Source: Isoetes taiwanensis | Taxonomy: Eukaryota > Streptophyta > Lycopodiopsida > Isoetales > Isoetaceae | DNA: 64,000 nucleotides | Direction: 5' to 3' | Assembly: GCA_021234155.1 (NCBI GenBank) | Contig: JAJEKV010000084.1 | Location: 60,001-124,000 of the forward strand | In this document: piece after piece, positions 44,268 through 56,830 of the stretch | How positions within the stretch are numbered: the stretch's first letter is position 1 | Layout of the letters: every line of letters begins with the position of its first letter | Made by a program: the position numbers and the translations under genes | The notes under the pieces: model-generated | Databases searched by the model: none | What the model was told of the DNA's origin: nothing | Seen by the model: only the letters and a program-made list of their open reading frames with translations

Positions 44268-45095
44268 ATTTTTTTTTTTTTGGAATGCAAAATATTTTAT
44301 ATATTAGTGGAATCATGGTACAACAACCTTATTAAGGCTCGACAATAGACCAGATAGGAAGTATCTAATTAAATAAAATGATCCCAAGATGCATTGGATA
44401 GGAAGAATTCTACCATATAAAGCCAAGCTTAAAATCCAAGGGCAGTATCATTTCCTCCAACCAGCACCAAAGAGAGATCCATATACTCACTAAATCAGGT
44501 CTTCCATGCAAGCACAGTAGGGCTTAAAGCCATAAGCATTATTCCTGGCGTTAACTTGACCTGAAAGCCTGCCTACAATGAAGTACTATAGGGTTACTCT
44601 CCCTGTTCCAACATGTAATAGGGGAGATACAACACAGCATCTTCCTTCAACATAGATGACCATAAACAGGCCTCCCCAAAAGGGTGGTCCACCTATTGCG
44701 CTTGCCCATTCTGACTTACATAGATCTCGATCCGAATCTGCTCTTACAGCCATTAAACAACCTGGGTCTCCTGCCTTAAGAAGTCTACTCAGATCCTCCT
44801 ACTTCATTGCCATGTCTGACAGCTCTAATAACACCTTTGGATTCTAAGCTCCCCCAGCCAGGATGGGGGGAGCAAAAGCACTGAGTGAAAACAAACTGGT
44901 TATGAAAAGAACATAAATTTCGCACTTGAAAACACAATAGAAGAGGGTCCTGCGCAGCAGCCTTGCCTCCAACTTGCCCACATAGACACTTACCTGCCAA
45001 TAGATCTGAAGCACCTCCCTAAAATTATCCCTGTTACCAAGGTAACATCTAAGCAGCAGTCATCCGCAGTGGCCACACTAGCACCCAAAGCCATC
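44268..45095 (-). mobile_element. Possible 3' end of a LINE-like element
   Basis: A T run at 44268-44281 (poly-A on the minus strand) follows CAAAATTCAA, and minus-strand text upstream contains short Cys-containing frames (45000-44785) and UTR-like sequence. No target duplication was found and no RT motif is visible, so this is tentative. Confidence 0.3.
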
Positions 45096-45099
45096 AGAT

Positions 45100-46782
45100 G
45101 ACTAGGACAAAAAAGGCTAGGCAAGACAGATGGAGGAACTGAGAACAACAGAGCAAAGGCCATGAATAATGGACATCAAGAAGTTAAACGAACTATGGTG
45201 GGTCACGAGGTGAGGCAAGCAAATGAAGGAGACAAGAATTTAGGAGAATCAAGACGATTCAAGAGGGTAAGTGAAAGAAATCAAGAGGAAAAAATGAGTG
45301 AGGATAAGGAAGTAAAGGATCCCAAAATGCAGGACAACAGAGACGGGCATATATAATGATGAAATAGACTGGAGAATAACGGGATCGTGAATAGAGGAAT
45401 AGAGCGCATGGACAACGAAGATAAGGTCACATAATGCAAAAGTCTGATAAGAAAAAGTAATGGGAGGATCAAATTGAGTTAAAAGGCTATGTGATAATGG
45501 GACAATGAGTAAGAACCTTGAAGACAAATACGACGAATATCCCAATGACAAAGAGAATAAGAGAATAAAATATAAAGGAGACCAACTCATCTGTGAAAAA
45601 ATGCCAAAAATGGAAAGCTATGAAACAATGAGAGCAAGTAAGATGAGTTTATGTCAAGGGATGAGCGAAACAAATGTTAAATACCAGTTCACCTATGAAA
45701 CAACTGAGCATATATGTCGAGATTAAAGAAACCAAAGTGGACAAAAACGAAAGAAGGGACTACCCACATGAAAAGAACTCAAGGATGCAAGGGGACATGC
45801 GTATGATAAAAGGACAAGATATAAGGGGAGACCCGAAACTGACATGCAAAAGTGCACAATAGAACGACTAGAATGATCAGGCAAATGGGACAAAAATAAA
45901 ATCTATGAGCAACTATGGTATAAGGTAATCAAGATCGAGGGCGCAACTGGGATATCCAAAATAGAAGGAATGCTCCACAAATATATCGAGCAACAGAAAA
46001 AAAGGAAACCGCAGAGATTGATGGTACCAATAATGAAGTGGAACTAAGTAGACAAGGGCATTGAAGAGCTGAAGAGCTAATGAAAATAAGCAAAAGAGAT
46101 ACAGTCAAACACTATAACGCAAGGCAAAAAATGGAACAAATTAGATCAATCAGAACAAATAGAATTAAAAGACCCAATCGAAGAAATGCAGAAAACGAAG
46201 CAAGGAAAGAAAAGCCATACCAATAAATGAGGCTAGCAAGACAAGACAACAAGACGAAAGAGGAAAACGATAACTAAAAGAAGCACACAACAAAAGTCTT
46301 CTATAAGACATATGGACTAAAGGATTTAACTAAAAAAGCACAATGATGGAGGTATTGAGACTATGAAAAACTACTGTGACAATAGAGCAATATGGAACAA
46401 AGAGAGCCAGAGAGAAAATGCAACAAAAAAGGAATTCGTCCGTAAAAAAAATATAGAAATGACTTATGGTACTAAAAGATCGATGAAATTAGACATGCAC
46501 AAGGCAAATGAAAAAAGGAAGCAAAAAGATGGAGTGAAGGATGCTGTGGATGAAAGAGCAAGTGGGGATATAGAATAAAAAAGGGAAAACAATGATGAAG
46601 TTCACGAAGTGAAGGGAGGAAATCGAACTAAACAGATGGAACTAGAAAACACAATAAAAAAAAAATAAAGACCAACATAGCAAACACAACAGGGAATAAA
46701 GCAAGAACTAAAGAACACAAAGAAGTAACCCCAACCAATGGAACTAACGAAAATAAAGAGGCATCACATGGCAAGAATAGTC
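45100..46782 (+). other. Strongly purine-rich (A and G) tract of 1.7 kb
   Basis: The plus strand is dominated by A and G (words such as AAAGAGAATAAGAGAATAAA, GGAAAAAAGG), so it yields many short Lys/Glu-rich ORFs (45162, 45505, 46363). These have no conserved domain and frequent stops. No repeat unit is obvious. The tract stops at the target duplication of the LINE at 46783. Its origin is unknown; see findings. Confidence 0.6.
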
Positions 46783-46792
46783 CACGCAACAA

Positions 46793-46795
<3 letters not shown>
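46783..46795. repeat. LINE target-site duplication, left copy
   Basis: CACGCAACAACAT, repeated exactly at 51855-51867. Confidence 0.95.
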
Positions 46796-46836
<41 letters not shown>

Positions 46837-47034
46837 AAGGACGTCAAGCTTTATTCACCAACTAGAAACCAGAGCAACATAAATGCAAAGACAGGATTAT
46901 AACCCCAAAGTGGACAAACCGATCCAACCGAGCACAACCACCGCCTATGCAAAAAGAATGAATCAAGGTAAGTATGCCAGATCGGTTACTTTCTTCTCTT
47001 GATCAAGAGAAGAACAATTGTAAGCATAACAATT

Positions 47035-50000
47035 TTATCTTTGCCAATCAAGAACAACCTCATCTGCAGTATCTATGCCCTTAAAGATAAACAACCTCCT
47101 TCTCTTCCGGATTGACCATAAAAGCCACCGCATGCGAGATGAAAAGCTTCGTTTCCGTTGTTTGGGCCAAGCATCGGGATAGATAGCAAGCAAAATTTGG
47201 CGGGCTAGATCGAGACGATGCCAAAAAGGGTCAACAACCAAGACCATGCCCGCCAAGAAGCCTCTCACACAAGAAAAACAATGCTCAATACTCTCAACCC
47301 TTTGTTTGGCATAAAGGGCGAGCTCAAATCCGATTATCCATTTTATGGACTAACCGTTGACTCGAGGCATCTATGGATCACTTGCCACCACAAAACTACT
47401 ACTTTGGGGTGAAGCGGCTTATCCCATACCCATATCCAAACACTTTTCCATTGTGGGTGAGGGACACTGAAGATGCCATCTATTAGATGGAGGCGGGATT
47501 TCGTAATGCACAAGCAATTTATACACGAAGACACAAACCGCCTCGGGCCGGATATCCCGATGGCAACCCCATATGACTACCTCAATCAGTGGACCGTAAT
47601 CCCGTGGCAACAATGCAAAGAATATGATTCCGTGATTACTCATCCCATCGCATACAACAAGAACTTTGTTCTAAATGCTTCCCATGACATGAGATGATGA
47701 TGGACTCATACCAAGCTGCAATAGTATTGATACCACCGCTACCCATCGTCGTTGTGTCTTTGGATGAACAACCACACTTAGAGGCACATTCTCCTCGAGT
47801 GTCCCGCAAAGGAATCCACCAAATGGAGTGGACAACCAAGACATGCCTCGGGATTAATATGGAAAAGAGACCGACAAAGTCCCAAGCATAAAAGCAACCC
47901 CTTTAGAAAGGGAGAAGCATTAGGATACGGATGCATATGATAAAGCAAAGCCCAAGGAAGGAGGGGCTTAATGGAAGCCTTATGAAATGGGAGACAATGC
48001 TGAATCGACTGCACCAACAACCTCGGGCCGGAGAATCATCCTTACCAATGAAAATCCTCCAAATGAACTTTGATATCATCACCTTGCTTTGGAGGTGAAA
48101 ATCCAACATACCAAGACCACCACCGCCTTAGGTCTAATGCATTTTAAGCCCAAGCTACCTTGACCAATCGCCTCCTAACTCATTTCCACCCCAAATAAAA
48201 TTTCGACGATCGCACAATCTCCTCCATCTTACAACTGCATGAGCTAGTAAAGCGATTTCCATGTAGACATGAGTATTACTAAGAACACATTTAGCCACAG
48301 TGATTCTACCGGGCATGGACAATTTAGCTGTATTCCACCAAAACAAGTGCTTTTGCAACCCACTAATGATTTCGTCCCAAGCATCTGAAGCAGAGACATG
48401 AATTCCAACTGGGATACCAAGCAACTTTGTGGTATTGCCATGCGAAAGAATCTTCCAAGGATAGTCCAAAATACAGGGGAGGATGGGACCGTCCAACGTC
48501 CACAAAAGCCAGTACATTTTTGCCACCCTACAAGAACTCCCGATGCTAAGGAGAATGTGTCTAATAATAGCTTAGCATTACGAAGATTCTCAGCCTTCGC
48601 AATTAGGAACAAAAAGTGTCATCGGCATATTGGTTACATACCTCTTGAGAACCATCGTCCATTGGGAGGCCTTGAATAACGCCATCTTGGGTAGCCACGG
48701 AGAAGAGCTGGGACAAGACTTACGCCACAATTGTGAAAAAGCAAGGGTGCTAAGGGACAACCCCAATCAATTCCTCTACCCACTACAAAAATATCCGATG
48801 GCTCGCCTCGAAAAGGACATGATCTCTGATGTATGGAGCTTCATGACATTCCTTGTGAATGACTCCCCAAACCCAAGTGCAAGAAGACACTTCTCCAAGA
48901 AGCCCCAATCAACACTATCGTAGGCTTTAGCAAAATCAAGCTTAAGATACACCGCTCTATGACCCCCAGAACCGGGCCCAATATATTCCTTCATATCAAA
49001 GCAACCACGTTGTTGAGAATACAACGGCGAGGGAGAAAGCCGTTGTGTTGACGAGATAGCGTCGCCCAAGATGTCTCGGACTCTTTCTCGCCAATGTCTT
49101 AGCAAAGATCTTGTACCTGAGAGGAAAGCAATGTAATAGGTCGCCAATGTCGAAATAGTCTTGGGTTCCTTGTTCTTTGGAATGAGAGAGATACAACCCA
49201 GATTCAAAATCTTATCAAGGCTCCTAAATCTCTCAAACTCACAAAAGGCATCATATATGTCATCCTCCAACCAGGTCCCAAAGACTTCGAAAGAATTCAA
49301 TAGGAAAGCCATCAAGACCGGGCATTTATCCCTTTTCAAGAGAGCCACAATGCTTTTAAGTCCTCCTTCACAATATTAGACTCAAGAAGCAACCTCTCGC
49401 TTCTTAAACAATGCGACGCACCTTAGTCAACACGACCAATTGCATGTCCTTCCGAAAGGGCAATGGGTGTCGTGCAAAGAATGAAGAAAAGTGATGATGA
49501 AGATACTTGCTTAAGATTCACGGATCGGAGATAAGAGCACCATCTGGCAGCACCAAAGAATGTATAGAAGTGGCGAAGTTTCCTTCTTCTTGCAAAATGC
49601 AAAAAAGAACCGGGTACATCTATCACCGCCCTTGAACCACTGCAACCCCGCCTTCACTTTGGCTTGATAGCTTTTTTACGGTTCTATAGCCTTGATCTGA
49701 GATAATAACTCCTTTTCTCGACTCCATTAGTATGGCCCGCAGCGAGAGTACTTCTAATTCCCGGTACAATGCGGTCAATAGCCCTCTAGCTTCAGCAGCT
49801 CGACTCTCCCATATTCTTTTGCAAATGACTTCCCTTTGCGGACAACGGCGCAACAACCCCCGAACATGCCCCTCTGAGGGAGAGAAGGCCCGAGACCAAG
49901 CCCGACTACAGCCAACTTTGAACTCATCATCCTCCAGGTACTTGCAATTAAGCTTAAAGTAGGTCCTGGTAGGTCGATGACAATTAGCCACATCATTAGT

Positions 50001-50712
50001 TAGAAGTTGTGGATTATGATCAGACACAGAGCTATCCAGAAGGTTTGAGCGACGAAAATCCGCTAGCCGAGCAGCTGCACAAGTATTAAAGTATCCTCTA
50101 TCATGCCTTGCATAAGCTCTGCCAGCTCCTGTCCAACCATTACACCACGTAAAGGACTGATCACCATCAATCTCCATAAGCTGACCATCATGTAAAAGGC
50201 GTAGCCATTGCTCTCGCTCGAATCCTTGCACCACTTCTTCGAGCCGCGACCACTTCTATCTCTTTCCAACTTCGACCATATTGAAGTCGCCAACGAGCAA
50301 CCATGTAACATTTTGTCCAAGCTGGAGAACTTTACTCCTCAGAGTTGCCCACAAAGCACCACGCTGACGAGGTCTATTATGAGCATACACATTTATCAAA
50401 CCCCATTCTTGGCCCTTATCTTTCCATTTGATTATTATCCACCGCCTAGAACCTATCTGTTTGAGTAAAAGTGACATCCACAGATGACTTCCATGCAGTA
50501 AGCACACCAGCCTTAGATGCATCAGCAGCAGACACCAAGACATTATAGTCTCGTCCAAATACATTAGCTACTTTATGTACATCACCGCGGCGGCATTTAT
50601 GCTCTTGGAGGCAACAAAAGGTCGTAGAAAACTTAGACAGGTAAAGAGACAACCTGCTTCTTTTACTTGGGGAAGAAGCCACTCCCCTCACATTCCAAGA
50701 CAACAGGTTCAT
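47035..50712 (-). pseudogene. LINE ORF2: APE endonuclease, reverse transcriptase, zf-RVT (frameshifted)
   Basis: Pieces in order on the minus strand: MNLLSWNVRGVASSPSKRSR with LQEHKC (endonuclease start, 50712); INVYAHNRPRQRGALWATLR and WLLVGDFNMVE (50440-50260); SDHNPQLL (endonuclease end, ~50030); LNLGCISLIPKNKEPKTIST and AVYLKLDFAKAYDSVDWGFL (reverse transcriptase, 49220-48930); QYADDT (catalytic box, ~48625); WKSVWIWVWDKPLHPKVVVL (zf-RVT, 47450). At least five frame changes separate them, so no active protein can be made. Its ATG overlaps the ORF1 stop (ATGA), suggesting coupled re-initiation in the parent. The intact enzyme nicks target DNA and copies element RNA. Confidence 0.9.
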
Positions 50713-51854
50713 GTGGCCAAAATATTATGCTCCACCTCCATACCAATAGAGCCAGCCTCAACCATGTCCATCTCGCATGGTTCTGAAGGGAGGTCAGCCC
50801 ACCTCGTCCTGGAAATTGGCAAGGGGGAGCCTCCTCTCTGTTCCACCCTTCCATTGTTTTGTTCAGCACTTGGTGAGGGAGAGCCTCCTCTCTGCTCTAC
50901 CCCCCCATTATTTTGTTGGGTAACTGGCAAGGGAGAGCCTCCTCTCTGCTCCACCCTTCCATGCAAATTATCAGAATCGCTCATGACATGTGACACATGT
51001 TGACTAGCCTTATTGCGTGCAGCTCTTTTCCAATTAACATTTGTCCATCCCTCTTGGGCATTTTCATGATGTTCTTGAACACTTTCATGCCGCTCTTGCA
51101 ATTCCTGGATCTTCTGTAACTTAGCCCTAGCATCCTCTTCAAAAGCGGGAGTATGCACAATCTTCTGTGGGATAGTGGTTTTAGCAGCAGATGGAGTAGC
51201 AACAACAGAGGTCGCAGTAGCATTGGCAGAAGGGACAACAGAGGGTAATGGAGACACAACAGAGGTAGGAGGCACAGAGGAAGAAGGGACCATTGCAGGG
51301 CGATCTCTTTTAGCACGAAAATTTGCAAATAAAGCAAGTTGAGGAAATAAATCAGCAAGCTGAGGGCCATTGAGCAACTGCAAAGCATACTTCAGAAAGA
51401 TAGGGCCACTTTTCACAACCACACAGTCAGGAAGACCGCGACCAGAAGGAAGAGAAACACAAATTTTAGCACCATCAACAATAGAATGGGCCAGATGAGT
51501 ACCCAGACCATTAGCAATACTGATAAGAAACTCCGGCACCAAGAGATCAGGAGGAAGATTAGGAATAGAAAACCAACATGGCATCCTAAGAGCAGGAGTC
51601 ATACCAGGAGAAAATCCAGGCGAGTAAGGCTGGTACAAAATATAATCACTCCACATTGGGTCCACACCACGTGCCACCAGTTGCTCAACAGCCACAGCAT
51701 CATCAAAAACGATCAAAAAGAACTTCTTATCCAGCATCTTTAAAGTACGATAAGGTGGCAACCCTAATCTCCGAAGATGACCAGTCAACCAATAGCCAAG
51801 CTTCCTACTATCAAGAAATGCTCCAGTATATTGACCAACCACACTAAACAACAA
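50709..51854 (-). CDS. LINE ORF1 protein with DUF4283 (RNA-binding), 5'-truncated
   Basis: Open for about 380 codons to TGA at 50709. The true start is lost because the insertion begins inside the frame. Residues ~1-125 match DUF4283, the RNA-binding-like domain of plant L1 ORF1: GYWLTGHLRRLGLPPYRTLK, KFFLIVFDDAVAVEQLVARG, PYSPGFSPG and RMPCWFSIPNLPPDLLVPE. Then follow a Ser/Thr/Val/Pro-rich linker, a helical EDARAKLQKIQELQERHESV segment, and three ~20-residue repeats VEQRGGSPLPV...QNNG encoded by a 60-bp minisatellite (50820-50970). It ends TRWADLPSEP. No zinc knuckle is visible. Confidence 0.8.
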   Translation of the reverse strand: MLFSVVGQYTGAFLDSRKLGYWLTGHLRRLGLPPYRTLKMLDKKFFLIVFDDAVAVEQLVARGVDPMWSDYILYQPYSPGFSPGMTPALRMPCWFSIPNLPPDLLVPEFLISIANGLGTHLAHSIVDGAKICVSLPSGRGLPDCVVVKSGPIFLKYALQLLNGPQLADLFPQLALFANFRAKRDRPAMVPSSSVPPTSVVSPLPSVVPSANATATSVVATPSAAKTTIPQKIVHTPAFEEDARAKLQKIQELQERHESVQEHHENAQEGWTNVNWKRAARNKASQHVSHVMSDSDNLHGRVEQRGGSPLPVTQQNNGGVEQRGGSPSPSAEQNNGRVEQRGGSPLPISRTRWADLPSEPCEMDMVEAGSIGMEVEHNILAT

Positions 51855-51867
51855 CACGCAACAACAT
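51855..51867. repeat. LINE target-site duplication, right copy
   Basis: CACGCAACAACAT, exact match of 46783-46795. Confidence 0.95.
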
Positions 51868-53834
51868 CAACCGAACGCAATGAAAAGCTGACAAGAAAAA
51901 CACCTAAATAGACAAGGCACCTGACAAAAATGTACAGGATAATGCTTCCACGGACACATGAACATATGCACCATAAGATCCAAAAAGCTTCTAAAATCTA
52001 AACATATCTATCTATTGTTTAAATTTGGTTTTTCCAGCATCCCAAAAACTTTTTAGATTTTTTCTTTAACTTGATTTCCTAAGATTTCGAGGGTTTTGGC
52101 GGCCGGAAAACAATTCCGATTTGCCAAAAATCGGGAAAATTTCCTCAACTTTGATTTGGGGTTTGAATTTTGCCCCAATCTGATTTCGTCCCTTCTAATC
52201 TGGCATGCGTATGCCACGATCGCTGCTGCATGTTCAAGGTAATGGCTTGCCCAGCCAGCCAAGTCTAGGACCACATCCGTTGGGTGATTCGGAGATGCGA
52301 GCAAGAATAAATCCAACAGAGCAAAGCTGTAAGCTCTCACGTTTCCGTTTGTAGCATGAGTAGATGAGTAGGTTAAGTTGGTAGGCTATTTGATCATGAT
52401 GATAGATCAAAAAATGCATGGCATGCTTCTTATTATGTTACCGTGATGCCAAGAACATGAGGATTCGGATTTAGTATAACACATTATTTGTTATCTGGTA
52501 AAGCCATCTTTGAAAGTCGGAAGTTGAGTATTTTTTATTTGTAATGATTGCACAGATGATTTCTTAGGGTCTGATGGCTAACAGCAATGTCAAAGTTGTT
52601 GTCTATGCAGTAAAGCATTTCCTTATCCCTTCCCTTAGTAACTCTTTGATGCAACTCTTTATTTCAAATTTATTCTCCATGCAGTTTCATAGCCCCAGCA
52701 GCAATTTCATTTGGAGCATTCTGCCCTTACACCTTGGTAACTGTCTCTTACAACTATCACTCATGCATATAGTCTGTTCTCTTGCCTATTGTGTTGTTGC
52801 TAATTTGACAAAGTAAAGATCACTATTGGTCAAACCAATGCTTGTAGATGCAGCTCTACTTGAAACTTTGCAGGACAATTGAGGGTTATCTTAGATTTCT
52901 CTATAGAAGAAGTCCATCCACAGAATGTAGATTGGTGTTTGCAATGGATTGGTGTTTTTCATATGCTATACATGGTAATTTCTCCATAATTCTCTTCATA
53001 TATTTTCCATCGGAGCATTGCTTATCTCCCTCTTCTCTGGAGATGTCAAAGCCTGAATCTTCAGTGATGCTCATTTTCAATTTCCCTCATGGTATACAAT
53101 AGGCAAAGGCTTTTATCCTGATATCTACAATAGACAAAAGATTTTATTGTGATATATGCTAAACTGTTGTTGCTTTTTCCTGCATGTACTTGGTTTTCTC
53201 CAGCATTGGTCTTCATTGCCAAGATGAAGATGCATTCATGTCTAGCAATTCTTTCCACAATCTGTGTGTAACGTTTTCAGCTTGAATTGCATATTGGCTA
53301 AGAACTTTTAACAAGATAGTAAAATGAAGCTATGGTGTATCTTAATTTTTGGATTTCATCTCTATTTTTCCATTGCTCCTGCATATTCACGAGAAGGAAG
53401 GAACTACGTCACAGGTTTCTCATGGCATGTTTAACAATTTTGCAGTTGACCTTCTTGGTTGAGCAAGCTTCCACACTCAATTGTTCTCTAAGGATAGGAT
53501 TGGAAATGCATTTGCATTTGCAATATGATTCTGGTAGGAGTCTCACACAATGCGCATGTATATTTCTTATGCATGATTTTAACAGGAGTAGCTGCTACAA
53601 CCATCATTCAATTAAATTGGGATTATGTCTTGATTTTGGGACAAATTTCATATTGCAATTTTTTAGTAACTTGATAAAAGTCACTATACGTTAACATATA
53701 ATCACACACCTTAATATAAATTCACACCTTAACTTCAAATTACAACATCATATATCATGAAACTCAAGTAGTACACAACTTTTATTAACTGTGATTGATA
53801 CATAGTAATGTAGAAAACATATTTACATAGTTTT
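51868..53834. other. Non-coding region
   Basis: The minus ORF at 52340-52053 and plus ORFs at 52574, 52848 and 53332 have no recognised domain. Possible splice-like TTTGCAG signals exist (near 52873) but no coherent gene model was found. Confidence 0.35.
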
Positions 53835-56253
53835 TCATTTTTCCACCAGCATCCCCAAGGATATGAGAACCTTATTCCTTATATCCTGAGGTATTGTAAC
53901 TCTCGTTGTTTTACTTGGAATAGTTTTTGGAGTCCACGAGTACAATACGGTTTCAATGTCTAGCCAAAGATCAGGATCACTAGGATTTCTCCTCCACCTC
54001 TTTGTCCAACAATCTGAATATCTTTCTTTATCGGTGACATTAGTCAACTGGTGCACTGGACACCACCATTCCACACGCACCTTATTGAAGTTAACATCAC
54101 CTTCTTCTTTGCAAATATCTGAGATGGTGTATCCCAACCACACCGGATAGGTCTGTAAATCTGCTGGTTTTACTACCACAAATTGGTGGCACTCTACGTC
54201 AGTTGCTAGTTCATAAACATCTAGGCCTAGATATTTTGGTCTATCTTTCTTAGGACCAACATAGTGTTTGTCAGATTGAGGACGAGCATGGGCCTTAACA
54301 ATGCTACTAATAGTGCCATCATCTTCCTCAGCACCTGCTAATGTCTTCCACCTGCTTTTAGGGAGCCACCCTTCAGTCAATTCTTCTGAGGATGTGTCTA
54401 CCTCATCCAACAAGTTAATCACTTTCTTCTAGTAATCTATCAATGCATGATTAGTGTCATCAGAATTAGTTTGCCAATGCTTGATGTACTCATTGATGCC
54501 ATCCTGGGTCAATCCCACTTGCTTCACTTCTGTAGTAGGTTTTAGAGCTTTTGGTTGACCTGGAGGTATCATAGGCTTGCCATGCGCATCTCTATGCCAG
54601 ATTTCTGCCCCTCCTCTCCACTTCTCCTCTGAAGGTCGCATCTTCCATTGCATGATTGGAATCCCATCTCTCACCCAAAAAGTGAATTGAAGAGGTCTAG
54701 AATGGCCTTCCATGTCTTCAGTATAACCTTCCACAAAACTCTTCCAATCAGGCACCTCTTCTATGAGAGATCCTATAGGAGATGGAGTAGTGCATCCATG
54801 GAATATTTCTAGTAGCCTAGGAAAGTCGGTCACTGTCTGCTGTCTCAAAACATGACTATATTTTTCAAATAATGCATCCACATCCTCATGAGTATGTCCG
54901 GGCATTAGAAACCCCAAATTAACTCTTTCAAAAATGCCCACAGCTGTTAAGTAGGATAAGAAAGAAAACATCCACCTGTTCTTATTTTGGCCAGCACAGT
55001 TATCAAGTTGCAAGAGCAACCTTCTAGGCAGATCCCGAGGTTTTGCACGAGATGTTAAAGCTCCAACATGTTCATTAGGTCCATGCCTCCTAAACCTTGC
55101 CTTGCTAAACTTTTCAATATTATTCGGGTTTCCATCCAACAATGCACTATGTAGTGGCTGGCTAGCTGTAGGGTCTTGGAGGTAACCATTGTAACCTTTC
55201 TCATAGTTTCTTAAACACCTCATGATACTCCCAATATGAAAATCTAGACCATCACTCCACAACTCCAAACTGTAATGCCCATAGTAGGTTTGAGATTGGC
55301 CATGCAAGATTGCCTCAGTCATTGAAATCTGCAAAGGGTATGATCTTCCACAAGACTTTGGTATGTACTTGAATTGTGGAAGACAAGTCTTTTGCTGGTC
55401 CATCTTGTCATGTATAATACATAAATAGTTATTAAGGTCCTCCACATCCAATAAGTTGATCTACATGATAGTTGATCAGTCATATGGTCCTTCATGTGTT
55501 CCCTTATCTTAGCCCTTAGACTTGGTTGCACAGTCTTATCAAGAGTCTCCTTCAGCTTAGCACACAAATTGCACTTTGCAAAGTTGTTTGAAGTTGCTAT
55601 GGTCACATGCTTGAAATGCTTATTCCATAGCCTACTAAAACTGGGCTGGGATATAGAGGCTACTCCAAGTTCCCGAAACAATGCATTTATTTCCTCTAGT
55701 ATGCTCTTCTGGGTACAATGGGATGGCAATCTCTTCTCAACAACAACTCTACCCTGTTCATCCTTCTTATATGTGGCATGTTTTCTGCATTGAACTCCAC
55801 ATACGTTTCAAATATTTCCTTTGCAGCTATAGTCCTAGAGGTTGGTCTTTGCTGGTCAGTGTTCCCATGTAATGCAATTCTAGTTCCATTTTCATGTCTC
55901 TTTTGCCAGTTGTGCCAGGAAGAGGTTGGAATTCCATGTATAGCCATCCATGCTTTCGAACATATCCACTTTCCGTTCAATGGAAATCTTTTTTTCTTCG
56001 ATCTTTCATCCTGAATTGCATAGCCAAATATGGTGTACATGAAATTTCTCCTACTATCACACTTATGTTCTTGATATGTAGCTCTTGCTCCCACCAACTC
56101 CTCTATTGTGAACATTCTAACACAAGAGGCCCAACAACATTCACCTCCTCTAACCTTCATCATAGCTTCAGGAAGAAGAAGAAGAAGAAGAAGAAGAGAT
56201 TTTAACGTCACGCCACAAGGCAGCGTCCTATCGGACATGTGGAGAACAATCAT
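53835..56253 (-). pseudogene. DUF7869-like transposase-like protein (frameshifts and one TAG)
   Basis: The minus-strand order is 56253-55780 (CWASCVRMFTIEELVGARAT, MAIHGIPTSSWHNWQKRHEN), 55770-55460 after a frameshift (LPSHCTQKSILEEINALFRE, NFAKCNLCAKLKETLD), 55451-54429 after another, then an in-frame TAG at 54431-54429 and continuation to 53835. The core has three acidic clusters: IIHDKMDQQKT (residue 15 of the 340-codon part), LLLQLDNCAGQNKNR (150) and GHTHEDVDALFEKYS (186-190). Their spacing, and LDN followed by QNKN, is what I associate with DUF7869 proteins and would fit an RNase H-fold (DDE-like) enzyme. The part after the TAG (KKVINLLDEVDTSSEELTEG, EWWCPV, SWTPKTIPSKT) belongs to the same frame. 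Function is inferred only. Confidence 0.6.
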
Positions 56254-56805
56254 AATCTGACTTGCACCTTTTGGTGGGATAATGTTTGAAAGATGGAAGT
56301 GGCCTCTTGCTACATTGTGTAAACCTTATTGACAATGGTTCTGCATCCATAGGAAACATGTAGTTTTTGTCCAATTGGATACTGTGCCTAGGCCATGCCA
56401 CAATCATTGCAACCTCTAGTTGCTTCACACAAGCAAGGCATTCCTCTTTACCTGACCCCTTTTCCTTCCAATTGTCATACAATTTTGAGATTGCCACACC
56501 TAACCTATCCTCCCCTAATCTTTGATCATTGACTACATTGATAGGATCTGCTAGAATAATAATCCCTTCTCCTACTACCTCTCTGTTGCATTCATGCAGG
56601 ATGTTGACCTTCTTGTTTTTCCAATCGACTCGATTATAAAGTACAATTTCTTTTCCTTTTGCATCATCCTTTTCTTTGACATTATTCTTCCCTTGGGCAT
56701 CATCCTTGGGTGTCTTTTCCTTTCCTTGGGCATCATCTGCATCATTTGGGGATTTTCCTTTCCTTGAGGACCATCATTAGGGGTACTTTCTTTAGCTTGT
56801 TGCAT
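56228..56805 (-). pseudogene. DUF8039-like transposon-associated domain, upstream part of the same locus
   Basis: After a frame change in a Lys/Asp-rich repeat (DDAQGKEKTPKDDAQGKNNV), the frame reads VLYNRVDWKNKKVNILHECN, REVVGEGIIILADPINVVND and ends near VAMIVAWPRHSIQL. This resembles DUF8039 of plant transposon proteins (V-L...xxxxVAxG...DP...V...LG...VAWPR). A second fragment of that kind is at 59523. TGA stops it at 56228. Confidence 0.5.
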
Positions 56806-56830
56806 GCCATTGACCTAAAACATACAGAAA

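Larger units (their letters stand above)
46796..51854 (-). mobile_element. Plant L1-type LINE, 5059 bp, minus strand, nearly full length
   Basis: The 13-bp duplication CACGCAACAACAT flanks it. The 3' end (low coordinates) has a ~41-base T run, i.e. a long poly-A tail. The minus-strand order is ORF1 (DUF4283), ORF2 (endonuclease, reverse transcriptase, zf-RVT) and 3' UTR. The 5' end cuts into the first codons of ORF1, so it is slightly 5'-truncated. The intact tail and perfect duplication suggest a recent insertion, while ORF2 has many frameshifts. A truncated sibling lies at 12004-12263. Confidence 0.93.

Noticed and set aside
45162-46578. Lys/Glu-rich ORFs as coiled-coil proteins
   Set aside because: They result from the purine-rich composition; stops are frequent and no frame is favoured.
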